Under the pieces are notes generated by a model, which saw only the letters and a program-made list of their open reading frames with translations, searched no databases and was not told the DNA's origin. Below are positions 1 to 13,394 of a DNA stretch of 64,000 nt, one piece after another (the stretch's first letter is position 1; every line of letters begins with the position of its first letter). The position numbers and the translations under genes were made by a program. Source of the stretch: Paracamarosporium sp. OC-R06-R3 (lineage: Eukaryota; Ascomycota; Dothideomycetes; Pleosporales; Didymosphaeriaceae); assembly GCA_019828545.1 (NCBI GenBank), contig JACVRA010000287.1, positions 22,317 through 86,316 of the forward strand, written 5' to 3'.

Positions 1-395
1 TCACGATGATAAACATTGTAGTTCGGGAGGACGCAAAGTGTGGTTCACATCATGTATGATTGACGCCGGGGTGTCGCGCCGTTTCTTTGGGTCGCGCGTG
101 CTTGGCAGGTACTGTAGCCGGGAAAGCAAGATTTTTCGCACATGGCCAGCCCTGCGCCAATCAGGATGAAAGAGATTTGAGACTGATGGAAGACGGTGGG
201 AAGACGATGGGTGGATGAGCCGTGGTTGAGACATCGTAGTGCTGGTCTTTGTATGCAGGAACGGAGATTACACATCTCTGCTAGTGTAGGCCAGGCCATT
301 GAGTACCTACCATCCGGTTGCCTCGCCCTCTGCATGTGTATCGCGCGCTACAGTTTCCGCTTCTCCAGGTTTCGACCTGCCCGTTGGGCGGATGC
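1..395. other. No gene seen
   Basis: Short overlapping frames occur on both strands but none resembles a known family or is joined by splice signals. This is the 3' flank of the methyltransferase gene. Confidence 0.5.
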
Positions 396-1367
396 TCAGA
401 CCCGCTTGGTAAACCCGACCGCAACGTGCAAGTCCCAGCGCAGGTAAGCCCCAGACGCCCTATCCTCAAGCGCCTTCAACTTCGCCTCCTGCACCTCCTC
501 CTCCCCCCAATACCCCTCCTCCTTTATCCTCGCCAGATTCCCCAGCCCATGGAACACGGCCCCAATCCCAATCTCCGTGAAATCAGCCCTCTGCTCAGGA
601 AACCGGTCCGTACTCATAACATCCTCTTCTATCCTCTCCAACCCCGCATCCGCATACATGGCCCGCCACTCAGGAAAACACCAACGAAAGCGCTTGACAA
701 GCGTACCATTAAGCTGATTCTGGCCCCTCGTGAGACAATGTCCCGACGTCGACCCAGGCGCCTCCCCCCGGAAGCCTCTCGAGACGAGGAAATTCCCCTC
801 CGTCCACTGGATAGCGCCGCCTGGCTTGAGCAGCGTGAGAACGTTCCGCAGCGTCTCCTCCCAGACGCCCTGGCCCATGGAAATAATAATCAGCCGGATG
901 TTCACGAGGTCGAACTTGGCTCTGAGCTCTTCGGGAATCGGCTTCTTGAAGTCGCCCAATTCGAGCCTGACGTTGGAGGGGAGCGAGTCCGCTGGGAGGA
1001 ACTGCTCCGGTGAGATGTCGTAGCCGTTGAAGGTGTATGTTGAGGGGGAGACGGCGGCCAGTTCGGTCATCCATATTCCGGTGCCCGTGCCGATGTCTGC
1101 TATACGCGCGTTTTCTGGGAGGACCGCGGCTATGGAGGGATGCAGGAGGTACCCAATGGCTCTGTCACGTTGTTAGCTTTTCTCCTCCTTCTCTTCTTCT
1201 TCTGTTTTGGATTCAACACACTTCGTCCACACATGGTGCTGCTTGATTAACCGCTGCTGCTCCTCGGTCGCTCGCCCAAGCCAATATGGCTATGACCTTG
1301 AATTAGCCATTGGGCTTTGCTTTGATTGATACTAACGTACCTCGTCATGGTCATTCACCCGTGTCAT
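396..1367 (-). CDS. SAM-dependent methyltransferase, three exons, 286 aa
   Basis: Class I S-adenosylmethionine-dependent methyltransferase, probably cytosolic; the substrate cannot be read from the sequence. Coding exons are 1341-1367, 1222-1289 and 396-1161, joined across introns 1290-1340 (51 nt) and 1162-1221 (60 nt), both GT..AG with CTAAT/CTAAC branch-like sequence. Splicing restores one frame: the first exon gives only nine residues (MTRVNDHDE), followed by YWLGRATEEQQRL and QHHVWTKAIGYLLHPSI, a layout I know from fungal methyltransferases of this class. SAM-binding motif I is ADIGTGTGIW (residues 53-62); a later motif LLKPGGAIQWTEGN lies near residue 143. The total of 861 coding nt is divisible by three. 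No metabolite synthase lies next to it, so a role in secondary metabolism is not supported by context. Confidence 0.85.
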
Positions 1368-3180
1368 GTCTCGTAGTACGAGTACCTCGGGCGTTGTTGG
1401 ATATGGAGGGGTACCGTGTGCTCGGGCTCCTGGCACGCCAGTCGTTGTTAGAGTGCCAGAGACCAATGATCTTGTGCAAGCCCTCCTCGGCTAGCATGAA
1501 AAGGACCGCAAAAGGAAGAAACGGTTAGAGCGGTGTGTCTGAAGAGGTTAGCGCTGTGCCGCCACTACTTAGCCGATGATATCCTTAAGCGGGGGGTTAA
1601 GAAAATGTCTTCCTGTTTCGATAACGTTGAGCATATCTCACGAATGGTGTGAAGTTGGTTACATATCTCAAAAATAGCGTGAAGTTGTGGTTGTATGTTG
1701 GTTCACGAGTCCTTGTCAAAGTGATTGTGGTTATTCTGTGAGAGGACCTCGACTAAAGTATATATCATCACCACAACAAACCAACCTCCTGTTGCCCCCG
1801 AACAATGCAGCGTTACTTTGGGAAGCGGTTCCATTATATCCTGAAGATGGAGGTTTAGAACATCAATAACAGTGGAAATATTTTACACATTGACATCTGC
1901 CCAGGTGGTTGCGTTGCGTGGCATCTTCGGAGGATAGCTACAATCCCAGGACATCACAGACACAAGGCAGTATCAAGTACAAGGCCGTCTCAAATATGAC
2001 CTGACCTCAGTTGTACGTTTCGTAGTGAACCTCAGAACTCCTACAAACGCAGCTCCCTGAGCACACTTGACCGTAGGGTGGCTTCTATCCTTGAACTTGG
2101 ATGCAGTACCTGCTTGCTTCAACCATGGATTCACCCGACCCGAATCTTCATAACACATCAACCATGCCGCTTTGTCTATTGCGGAATAAGCTCTCCTTGA
2201 TGGTAATATCATTGGCAAATACGACTCGATCTCCAAAAGGAGCGCTAAGCAGTACCGTACGTAAAGCACTCCATTTTTTCACTTATCTTCGAGATGAGTG
2301 CCCGCACGCGGTTGACAAAGGCCCGAAAACATCGCGTGAGAAGAATGTGTATGGTCAAGTGATATGGTTGCCGTCTCTCCGTAGCATGATCTCGGCGGTG
2401 TACGCCTGAGACTGAGCGGTCAGAAACATGGCGGCACCATTGTGAGGCTGTGGTATCGGATGCTGCCCTTCAGACTGCCGAGCATGCGGCTCTCCGTACT
2501 GAATACCGCCGAACCGTGCCGAACCTCTGTCTCTATTCTCGAAATCAGGTTTCCCGTGGTGAAGCCGTCAGGATGAAGGTGCGTAACGAAGGGTATTGGT
2601 GACCTTGTCCAGCGCTAAGTGGGCCCTTCTACCCTGCCCCCGTACAAGAGACGTTTTGAAAGCGAGATCTGAGAGTCAGAGTGGGTCCTCATCTGTACAA
2701 TGATGTCAGCATGGGTTTGTGGGTTCTGCAAATGCGCCCGAGGTTGCCAACGCAGCGCGTCGCGGGGTGCTTGGCGTTGGGCGTTTCAACGCGCTGGCCA
2801 ACGATAGGTCAGCATGGGATAGTCGCATCGTATTGTGTTAGGCGCGCGGAGAAAATAGTTGGCAGTAATCGAGATGTGGCTGGGCAGTAGGATTGGGGTT
2901 ACGTAGAGGATATGAAGAAATTGGGTGAGAATCAGGAGTAACAGCAGATGTGGACAGTTCAAACAGGGATCACCCGAGCTCGGATGACAGCGGATCTTGA
3001 ACGTTTCGAGGATAATAATTTTCTGGCGGGATAATGTCCCTGGATGGTAGGGGCATTGCTGGCCCATCCATCACTCGTTGCGTGAAGGCTGGCCTCTTGT
3101 CAAGAACGGAGGTCTCTCCCTGGCCCGGCACATGTGCCCAAGTTACGATCTGCCAGCCAACACTTCTCTAGGAAGGCTCA
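1368..3180. other. Gene-poor stretch, no supported gene
   Basis: Many short frames on both strands, none with recognisable motifs or splice-joined continuity. A minus-strand frame at 1973-2269 (98 aa) is the most protein-like but matches no family I know. The stretch may hold decayed repeat sequence. Confidence 0.4.
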
Positions 3181-5760
3181 TAGGCTAACAGAGTCCGGCG
3201 CAAGTGACAGAGAATGATTGACAGTCGCCAGTAGTCGGAGATATATGAGCGGGCACCGGGGTAGTAAAGTAGCGGCAGTGTAATCCGAATGGGGAGTATG
3301 AAAATCGTGGTGGTGGTGAGATCGCTCATCGTATTCGGCTACCAACGCCACGACAAGGTAGGGATCTCCACAGGCAGGGATGTCCAAGCCCGTGCACATT
3401 TTGACAAGATACTGCACGGTTCGCAAACAATCACGTACATGACAAGCGTTGAAAAAAACGAACGAACCCCGCGGGGCGATATGCTGCACGTCGACATGGC
3501 GGTGAGACATGGCATTGAGCCGAAGCACCTCACCTCGCACAACATGGACGACTTGAAGAATTAGTATGTTGAGGATTGTCGAGCCGGGGCGATGGGCTGG
3601 TCGAGACCGCAAGAGAGCGGGAGTGCAGCGTACACCGCCTTGATGGCGTTCAGAAGAGCAAGTGGTGTGTAGAGGAGCACCACCGGAGACGGCGAGAGGG
3701 TGCAGGCACCGAAGGATTGGGAATTGGAAAATGGAAAATGTTGGAGGAGTTGCACGAGGCGCGATAATGGGCGTGGTGTTGAGGGGCAGTTGTAGCGGGA
3801 ATCGTCGGGTGGTGGAGTTCGGCTATGCGCCAGGCAGCGCCTTCCTTCCTGTTCCAAAGGGGCAAGTGGGGTGGAGGATTTTTATACTCAGACATGCGTG
3901 TGCACCATGCCGGTGTTCCGCGCGCGGGTGGATGTTGCAAAGGTGTCTTGTTTGCGTCGTCTGTCGCAGCAGCGGTGCAAAGTTAATGTCAGAAACGCAG
4001 GCGTTGATGCCCGCGCAGGCCCTGCGGGACGAGGGTGTCGACTCGCGGGTGGGAGCGCGACCGAATCGGGGTGAAAAGGACCCCTGCACGCACCCGAGCG
4101 AAGGATTTCGAGGGTCCATGGAAGCTTGTGTCAGGCTCGCTGGACGCAGCCGCCCCGCCGCAGCCGCACGAGCGCCTACGGTTCCATGGCGACGGCCGTC
4201 GTGTGGTGGTTGTGAGTCCTCGTTTGATTGCCTCTGGTCATCTGATGGTGCAGACATGTCCTGACAGGCACACGGGCGGGCGCAGAGGGACTCATGGGGG
4301 ACTCATGGCAGGGTCTGCGACGGCGACGGCGACGGCAGCGGCAGCGGCACGCGCGGCCAGGGTCCAATGGACATGCGACAAAGGAGGCGGGCTCATGTGA
4401 CGCGGGCGTGGACAGGAGCGCGAGTGCTGGGCAGCAAAGATTGCCGTTGGGTGCTGTTCTCTGGGAGCATGGCGTCACGGCGAGCTCGTCGACGTGCCCA
4501 CATTGGACGCAGAGTCGACTGATAGCCCCGGCCAAGCCTCCCTCGACCACACCCGCGACCGCATCCGCATGCTGCGTAACTGGTGCACGAGGACCAAGTC
4601 CGGCCGTGCTCGTCCCGCCACACCCACGCGCGCCCCCCGACGCTGTTGAGGTGAAGATGAAGATGAAGATGGAGACGAAGATGGCTTCCCGTCGAGCTGG
4701 AGAGGAGAGCAGACGCGTCGTGCTGCTGCTGCTGCCGCTACCGTCGCCGTGCGTGAGATTGGTGGCCCGGGGGGAGGCCTGCCTAGCGCCATGCGGCGGC
4801 GCTGCGAGGCCGTGGTTGGCCCCATGACTGCGCGGGCTATCGCTGCTCACCACGACTCCAGCCCGCTGAGGCTGCTAGCTGCGTGCATCTTCGCTGCTCC
4901 TCTGCCGTGCAGTATTGCATCGAGTCGTGGGCACGCCTTCATCCTAGCGAGCCCCCTCCGAACCGCCTGAGCGCTGCGCGTCTGAGCTTCGAGCGGCCCG
5001 CAGCTCGGCAGAGGCCCCATCTAATTTCTCTACAATACCACCTACCCCCCGCCGCGCCACCTCTTCTGCTGTTGTTGTCGTCGCCGTCGTCGACGCTCGC
5101 CGTCGCCGCCGCCGCCCCTTCCGCACACCCTCTGCTCCTCCTCGACCTGCAGCCCTTCCTCTGTGTGCGCCTGTGCCCTGCACCATCCCGGAGCCTCGCT
5201 ATCGCTGCACCTCTGTTTGGTCGCCTCTCGCAGCGCTTCGCTTGGCCTGCTGTTTTGGACCATCTGCCGCCCAGTGGGCTTCTCTGCCTGCGCCGCTGCC
5301 GCATACTACATATTAGTTGCGCACTCCGCCGTTTCTCGCTCGTCACCCAGGCCCGTCACCTAGGCCAGCGGGACCCTTCCAACGGTACGTACTGAAACTG
5401 AATGTTCCGTGGTTGAAGCCCTCCTAGTCACTCGCTTCCCCTGCTACATTTCTTCAACCCCCCCGCCAAGTGCTGCATATAGCATCAACAACCCTCTATT
5501 ATGCCTCACCAAACTCTTTCAACCACACTCCTTCTTCTTGCTGACACCCTCGCTCCTGCAGGCAGTTGCAGCCCACAGTGCTGTCCCTAGAATCCTCGCT
5601 CCCTCAGCCAACAACAAAAGTGGTCGTCCCTCCGATTTACTTTCGAGAGCCCCCTCGACCCCCCGCGCCCGCACCTGCTGCCAAACCTGGCCATATTGCG
5701 ACCGCAGCCCTTGAACAGCCTTGGACCCTACATGCAGTTGTTGCCTGCCAGCGAAGAACC
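3181..5760. other. GC-rich, low-complexity upstream region of the LRR gene
   Basis: GC-rich from about 3.6 to 5.4 kb with GCN-type triplet runs and a GAAGAT hexamer run near 4652-4671. Open frames of up to 225 aa on both strands are made of Arg/Ala/Pro/Ser runs and are composition artefacts. The stretch turns pyrimidine-rich after 5.4 kb, as expected of a fungal promoter and 5' leader ahead of the start at 5761. Confidence 0.45.
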
Positions 5761-8380
5761 ATGGACACAGAAGATGGACAGATTTTCATAAAGGTATGAG
5801 GCTTCACTTCCAACGCGGTGCTGTACAATGCTACGGGTCGGTATGTTAGGCATGGCAACCATGGCACCCGACTCGGCACCCTCTTTTGGGTCATTTCTAC
5901 CACTGGAGTCGAAGTTTTTGATCATCTTCTCTTCGTGGAACAGCCCTGTTGAGCAGCCTAGCGTGATATTGTACTTTGGCTGTACAGTGAAAGCCTGGTC
6001 AAGTCGTTGGCTAACCCTGTTATAGAATCTAGCGTACTTTGTGCGAACTCATGAAAAGGCGCTTGCAAATGCTCTACAGCTGCAACGGCAAGCACCTCGC
6101 CATGGCCAAAGTGCATCCGTCTCCTTGCCTACGGGCACGAACGCTTCCTCCACGTCCAGCGTATGGGCAGCCGCTCTGTCGCTCCCCTCGCTGACCTTCA
6201 CGTCACCTACCCTCAAGCCAGCGAAGCTTACGCTTACCCCGCATCACCTCTTCTACCTCCTGTCCCAGTTCGAGGATCTGAACATATCTGTGGGACCAAT
6301 GAACATCCGGTTAGAGAACATACACACTGATGCATCGCCGACCAACTACGTGTCGTTTCTTAGCAATGCCCAGCGAAACAAGACACGACACTCTGACCGC
6401 GACTCGATCCATTCCGTCTCCAGCATTCGTAGCGTGATGTCCGGCATGTCTTCGTTGTGGTCATCTCTTCGCCTGTCATCCAATAGTGAAGCTAAAAAGG
6501 AAAAGCAGAAAGCTCAGCTCGAGGAGGACATAAAATATCTCTACTCTGCTTTTACAAAAATACCCTGCCTCAGACTCGCGCCTGATCATAAAGCCCGCCT
6601 CATTGCTGGATATGAGGAGTTTCCATTCGACAGTGCAGTGCCTTTGCATGCTTTCAAGAATGTCACGGCTCTAGAAATATACGACGTCGACTTTCGCCAG
6701 TTCTATGGGTGGGATCGCCTCGCGGAAAATCTTCGCAGCCTCACGGTCAAGAGGGCCGGCGTCGATGACCCTGCAGACATTCTCATCAACATCGTTTTGG
6801 ATGACATGGACAAGCGGCGCCGCCGTTCTGCCAAAACCCCTTCCTCGCCTCCTATGCCATGGCAAGCGGGCAGTCCTGCCAGTAAACATGCCCAGCTTGC
6901 ACGTTCAGAGTCACCTCCAGCATCACCTACCGCGCCTGGCAAGCAAGCTACGAGCCCACGAAACTCGGGTATAATGCGGGACAGTTCCAAGACCTCTGTT
7001 CATCGCCAACGTAGCGTCTCACCGGCGAGGCCTGCGAGTTCTCGACACGGATCGTCTCGCGTCTACGGCACGAACAGTACGCCCAACATCCGCCGCTCAT
7101 CTGGTAGTTCCGGATCCAGTGTGCGTTCAACCACTCCACGGGGAAGCTCTTCAAATCTTCTCTCACTTGGGTGGTTTCCTTCGACCAAATGGCGGTTTCT
7201 CCGGCACTTAAGCCTGGCTGATAATGCCTTGACCAGTATCCCGGCGACTAGTCTCGCACCTCTGGCGAACACTTTACAGTCACTTGATATCTCAGCCAAT
7301 CTCTTCGTGGAGATACCGGACAGCCTTGCCACATTGTCCTGCCTGCGTGCACTCAATCTATCCAACTGTATGATCAGCAGCCTACATTCCTTGGGTCGGA
7401 ATCCGCTGCCTGCAATCACCACACTCAACCTGCGTTCCAATCGGCTGACGTCGCTTGCGGGAATCGAGCGTCTATTGTCGTTAGAGCGAGTGGATCTGCG
7501 AGATAATAAGCTGACCGACCCGACCGAAGTTGCCAGACTTACGGGCGTGCCTTACATAACTGAGGTGTTTGTTCATAGAAACCCCTTCTGCAAGTCCTAC
7601 AGTAACTACAGGGTCACCATATTCAATCTCTTCCGCAAAACTCCAGGCTACAGCGAGGATATCAAGATCGATTCCACGCTTCCTAGCAGTAGCGAACGGA
7701 AGCAGTTGGTCGATAGAGCACCAGAGCTCCCCAGTGTTCCTGTCGTTAAGCCGCCACCCGAGGATGAATTACCCTCCACTATTGCTCCGCCCAAGGTTGT
7801 AAAGGCGCTCGATGCTGCCGATCTGGCCGAAACCCCACGCACCTCGCTTCATCGTTCGAAGAGTGGGAAGAGCGGGCAAGGCTCTCACAGAAAGAAAAAG
7901 GTGCCCAAGCGAAGGATTGTCGAGCTCACTCAGCCTGAGGCCCTGCAGTCGTCCGAGGTTACTCCACCACCAAGCTATACCACTGAAGACGACTCATCAA
8001 GGCCTCACGCAACTGTATCCGCAGAGAGCGTACCGCGTTTTGAGGCGCCCAAGATCGACACTACTTCTACCTTGGGTGATCCATCGAAAACACTGCCGCA
8101 ACTAGATACCGGAATCAAATCTTCCAGCGAGCCTATGATACAGGCCACAAGCAACCCTGAGTTTGATGTCACCAGCGACTTATACAAGAGAAAGATTGAA
8201 GCCCTTCGACAAGACTATGGCAACAACTGGCTGAGCGCACTCGGCGAAGAAGGCTGGGATGCCAAATCCGTGACGAGCATTCCCTCTGTGCATAGCGGTT
8301 TTGCATCGCCTATCATCAGGCCCAGCATGGCTCGTACCCCCAGTCAAGGCATCGTTTCTGGGGGACGAACACTCGGTTAA
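5761..8380 (+). CDS. Leucine-rich repeat protein, two exons, 795 aa
   Basis: Cytoplasmic-type LRR protein of a conserved fungal family; no catalytic domain is visible. Exon 1 (5761-5793) encodes MDTEDGQIFIK, and exon 2 (6026-8380) continues with NLAYFVRTHEKALANALQLQ. The 232-nt intron 5794-6025 starts GTATGAG and ends CTAAC..TATAG. Residues about 221-265 form a first LRR-like segment (ALEIYDVDFRQF, LRSLTVKRAG). Residues about 270-385 are Ser/Pro/Arg-rich and look disordered. Residues about 392-530 hold about five canonical LRRs (LRHLSLADNALTSIP, LRALNLSNC, LERVDLRDNKLTD) with an LRR-cap-like end (FVHRNPFCKSYSNYRVTIF). The basic tail ends with the conserved-looking stretch YKRKIEALRQDYGNNWLSAL. 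Nischarin-like LRR proteins are the nearest comparison from memory. Probably a scaffold; function not assigned. Confidence 0.88.
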
Positions 8381-10571
8381 CTGCCACTCCACGTCTGCGT
8401 CCCAGAAGCTTCATGCTTCGTAGCTGCATCCTGTGCGGCTCCTTTTGAAACCTAGCGATACCCCTCTGTGCTTTTTTACATCGTATGCACTCTTGAGACG
8501 TTTGAGTTTTCGAGCGTGGGCGAGTTTTTTTTTTTGCGATTTGATGCATTCCAATCATCTAGATTTTCCTTTTCGCATGGTGTTGGGTGGACCTTTTCCT
8601 CTCTCGAGCCGTGAGACCACGCTCGTGTTATCGATAGCCGTCTCTTTCACACTTTCCACCTCGGCGGCATATCTCCCTAAAAGGACTGTTCTGCTAGCAT
8701 TTTCGGCATCTTGGTAATTCTTTGTTTTAGGCACATCCTTGTTTGTTATTTTCGATTTTCCACGATGACGAAGGTTGTATCATACATTTTCCGGCGTTCT
8801 TGTTTGCGGGCTTTCTCTTCACGTCTTTCATGCAATGTTTCACGGCCTGTTTTTGCTACGAAGTTGCTGGTCGGGCGGAGCAATGCTAGACAAGAAGCGG
8901 CAGGCGTTGTTTGCGGCGGAGGATCTCGTGTGTCCTGCATAATGCGGAGTTGGAGTTGCGATAGATAGCACTTGGATGGGTAGACTTTTGCATCAACAAG
9001 AAGAGTTCTGGGTCTTTGAAGACAACAAGCACGACAAAATCTGCAAGCGTGATATTAACGCATGCCTAGCCAGCTTCCATAAGCGGTGCGTTTGGCTTCT
9101 GCAAACGGGTGACACTGTTCCAATATATGCACGATGGTATGCAGGGCAAGCACATCGGCTGTAAGCAAGTTTTGATTGGGCGCCGGCTCGCTCCGCATGC
9201 GACTCTCGACAGGGATATATAGATGCAGGTGAAGTACGGGGCACGTGATTGACGACGTCATGACAAGATACAGAAGGGCTTTCTCGGACGCAGCAGCCAA
9301 GTGCAGCGCGTTCAAGCCGAGCCGTCGCAGACGGGCGGTGAGAAGAGTTCGACAGCTGAAGCTGGATGCAGCCATGTGTCCTAGGGGTAGTGTGGTATTG
9401 GTGCCTAGGTAAGAACCATGGAACGCGCGCCGGTGGATACAAGCGGCGCTACAGGGCTAGAACTGCGTGTTTTGGAAGGACAAACAATCATCTGAATCAT
9501 CCACAGTCCTCCCGGGGGACGACCACACAGCGACTAGAGGGAGGGGGCAAGTAGTGGCGTACGTGTTCTGGTGCTGATCGCTCCACTGTTTTCTGCGGGT
9601 GGGTGTAATAAGCTGGTGAGCTTGGAATAGACGGGCGTGAGGACGTTGGTAAGAGCGTGGAGCATGGCAAGTCTGGATGAGACAGCAACCTAGCGTGATG
9701 CGAGAATGACGGGAGACGAGTAGCGCCAGACAACTGCCTCTGCGCGGCAAGACGGTCTGGCGTGCTGATTTGCAAACGACTGTATCTAGGGTGGTGTTTT
9801 GCAGCATTTTCTCTTTAATGTCACAGCGCCTCCTTAGCTCATTCCGCCAAGCAAGCCCGAAGCGCGAAACCTCGCCCAACTTCAGTGAGCCCACAGCGCC
9901 CACGATCCGCCCCCCAAACTTGCAACCCCAAACTTGCCACACCTCACGCCCAGCTCTGCGTTGCAGCATCGAGCCCGCCATCGCATTCCCCAGCGCCTTC
10001 CGTCGCGAGCAGCTTCCCCAGAGCCAACAAAGGCGGTGAAAGTCACAGCAGCCCACCCTGACAGGCTCCTGCACAACAACGCTTCTCCCACCCACGCCCC
10101 TTGCGCGCCCGCCCCTCGCCAGCCGGGCAGCCCCAGGTAACCCTCTAGTTTTCGTCTGCAATTGATCTCTTCGACCCGCGGTCGCCGACAGAGTCGCGTG
10201 CTTCCGACACCACCGCACTGCCACCCTCGCCGGCCCTCGAGCCATTCTCTGCACGCGAGCGCCAACTGGCCCTAGAGTCTCCTCCGCGAATCGAGCATAG
10301 AGGTACGTTTGCTCTCTCTTCACTGCTGCCGCGCCTCGGCACGTCACTGCCCCCGAGTCGCTACCGGGGCGTCCGTGCCTAAACGGTTGCCGGGCTGCCA
10401 TATTCCGCCGTATACCGACGCCTCTTGTTCGAATCAACTCGCTAACGCGCAAACACAGGGAACACAACACAACAGTCTTCCGCGCCCACCTCCCTCCCCA
10501 CTCCGCGCGAGGTACGCCCTCGCCAGCAGGCTTTTCCATCACCGCACCCGAGCCAGTAGCAAGCCACAGCT
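8381..10571. other. Intergenic: LRR 3' flank and PP1 upstream region
   Basis: T-rich sequence after the LRR stop (poly-T near 8525) and, from about 9.85 kb, C-rich sequence typical of a fungal promoter and leader for the PP1 gene. A 361-aa minus-strand frame (9457-10542) has no motifs and lies antisense to that leader. No supported gene. Confidence 0.5.
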
Positions 10572-11784
<1,213 letters not shown>

Positions 11785-13394
11785 ACGATGCTATATTGTT
11801 ACGCCCTCCCCGAGTCCGACGCCGAATCATGCTCTGCGAAATTCGTCCCCGCATCAATCGATATCGTTCCCCACCTTCCTTTCTCGGCACCGAACCCAAC
11901 CGACAGTTGTTGTACCATGACTTTTTTTGTCTCCTTCGAATACGTTTACGCGACTACGGCAACAGATGCTACGATTAGCTGTCTCATACTGCATTGGCAT
12001 AACGACATTGGTCATGGCTCGAGCGGCGCTTGCGCTCATGCGTCGGTGAAAGAGGCAGCAACCACGGAGTATTCAAGAATGCTCCCTAATTACGGAGGCA
12101 TTCTGTCGGGTCTTTTTCAAAAGACACGAATTACGGTCGGCACCTTAACGACACTCATGTAGACATATAAAAGTCGGAAGGGGGTTTGGGATTGCGAAAG
12201 ACCAAGGAAAAGAGCTAGCGAATTGAAGCGCAGGCGACGTTGGTTCTGCGAGCGAGCTTTCTGGCTCGTGTCTTGTGGCAAATCATGTCTCCTGGGTGTT
12301 TTTATTGACAGGGCGCCCTTTTTTCCTCGTCAGTCGTTCAACCATGCAAACCTACCATGCAGCTCTTTTTCCATCATCCGTTCCAATTTTCCTTTGTTAG
12401 TGTTAGTGCCGACTCTTTTTTTTTTTCTTCTTCTCCATCTGCTTTCTTGTGCCGGCTTCGGTCGGTGGTGCGTGCGGCTGAGATGGATGGAGACGGGGGG
12501 GTTTACTGGGGATGTACGCTATAGGATGGGCGGTGGCGGTGCGCCGGAGAAATGCATGCGTTTTATACATTTCGTGTTGTGTCTTTGTCTTTGTCTTAAT
12601 CTTGTCTTGTGCGTGATGTGGTGGGCTGGTGTGAGATGGTGAGATGGGGAGAGGGTGTGGCATGGCATGGGCTTTTTTTTTTTCTCTGCTAGTGTGAGAT
12701 GGGTCGATGGCTGTGCATATCTTGCTTGCCTTGCTTTTTTACTCGTCTCGTTCTTGTCTTGTCTCGTTTTGTTCTGTTTCTTCGTTTGCATGTTGGCAAG
12801 CGTGTGGAGGTGGTATGGTGGGCGTGGTTTTGTTTTGTTTTGCGTTGGGGTGGGGGTGGGAGTGAGCGGGAGTGGAAGTACATGTACATGTAGAAGTGGA
12901 AGTAGAAGTAGAAGTAGAAGTAGAAGTGGAAGTGGAAGTGGAAGGGTTTACACTGCTGCAAGATATGTTGGGTGATGGTTGGTATGAAGTGGTTTGCTGT
13001 GCGCGAGGTATGCGCGTTGCTGCTGTGGGCTGTGGGCTGTGGAGGTTTTGTGGTGATGGGGGTTGATTTGCTTGGGGTTGACTTGGTTGAGGTTGGTGAT
13101 GGTGTATTGCAATGTCGTCTAGATAAGGTGGGGGCCAGGGAGTCGTGTGGCGGTATGGTAGGGGGTATATGTGCAGCCACCGTGCTAGTTGTTAGAAGCG
13201 ATTGTATACGGATTTGTAGTGTAGTCTTGTACAAGAAGAAGTGCGGGTTTACGGAGCGGAATGTACATTAGATAGCACTAGAATATAGACTACATAGCTA
13301 ACTCATCACTTCATATCGATGCGCGCCCTGACCTGAGGCCGTCTTGGTGCAAGGGAGATTATGTCCGCCTAGCACATGCTCGTGCCTCGAAGTT
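11785..13394. other. Intergenic, low complexity between convergent genes
   Basis: 3' flanks of the PP1 and kynurenine monooxygenase genes. T-rich and GT-rich tracts dominate from 12.4 to 13.1 kb. No gene supported; the overlapping frames are composition-driven. Confidence 0.6.
12873..12945. repeat. GAAGTA/GAAGTG hexamer microsatellite
   Basis: About eleven hexamers of GAAGTA or GAAGTG type in a row, starting after a short ACATGTACATGT palindrome. It lies in the noncoding 3' flank of the PP1 gene. Confidence 0.85.

Noticed and set aside
3662..5395. Several 100-225-aa open frames on both strands
   Set aside because: GC-rich triplet runs keep all frames open; products are Arg/Ala/Pro/Ser runs without domains.
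9457..10542. 361-aa minus-strand open frame ahead of PP1
   Set aside because: Antisense to the C-rich promoter and leader of the PP1 gene; Arg/Gly-rich without domains.
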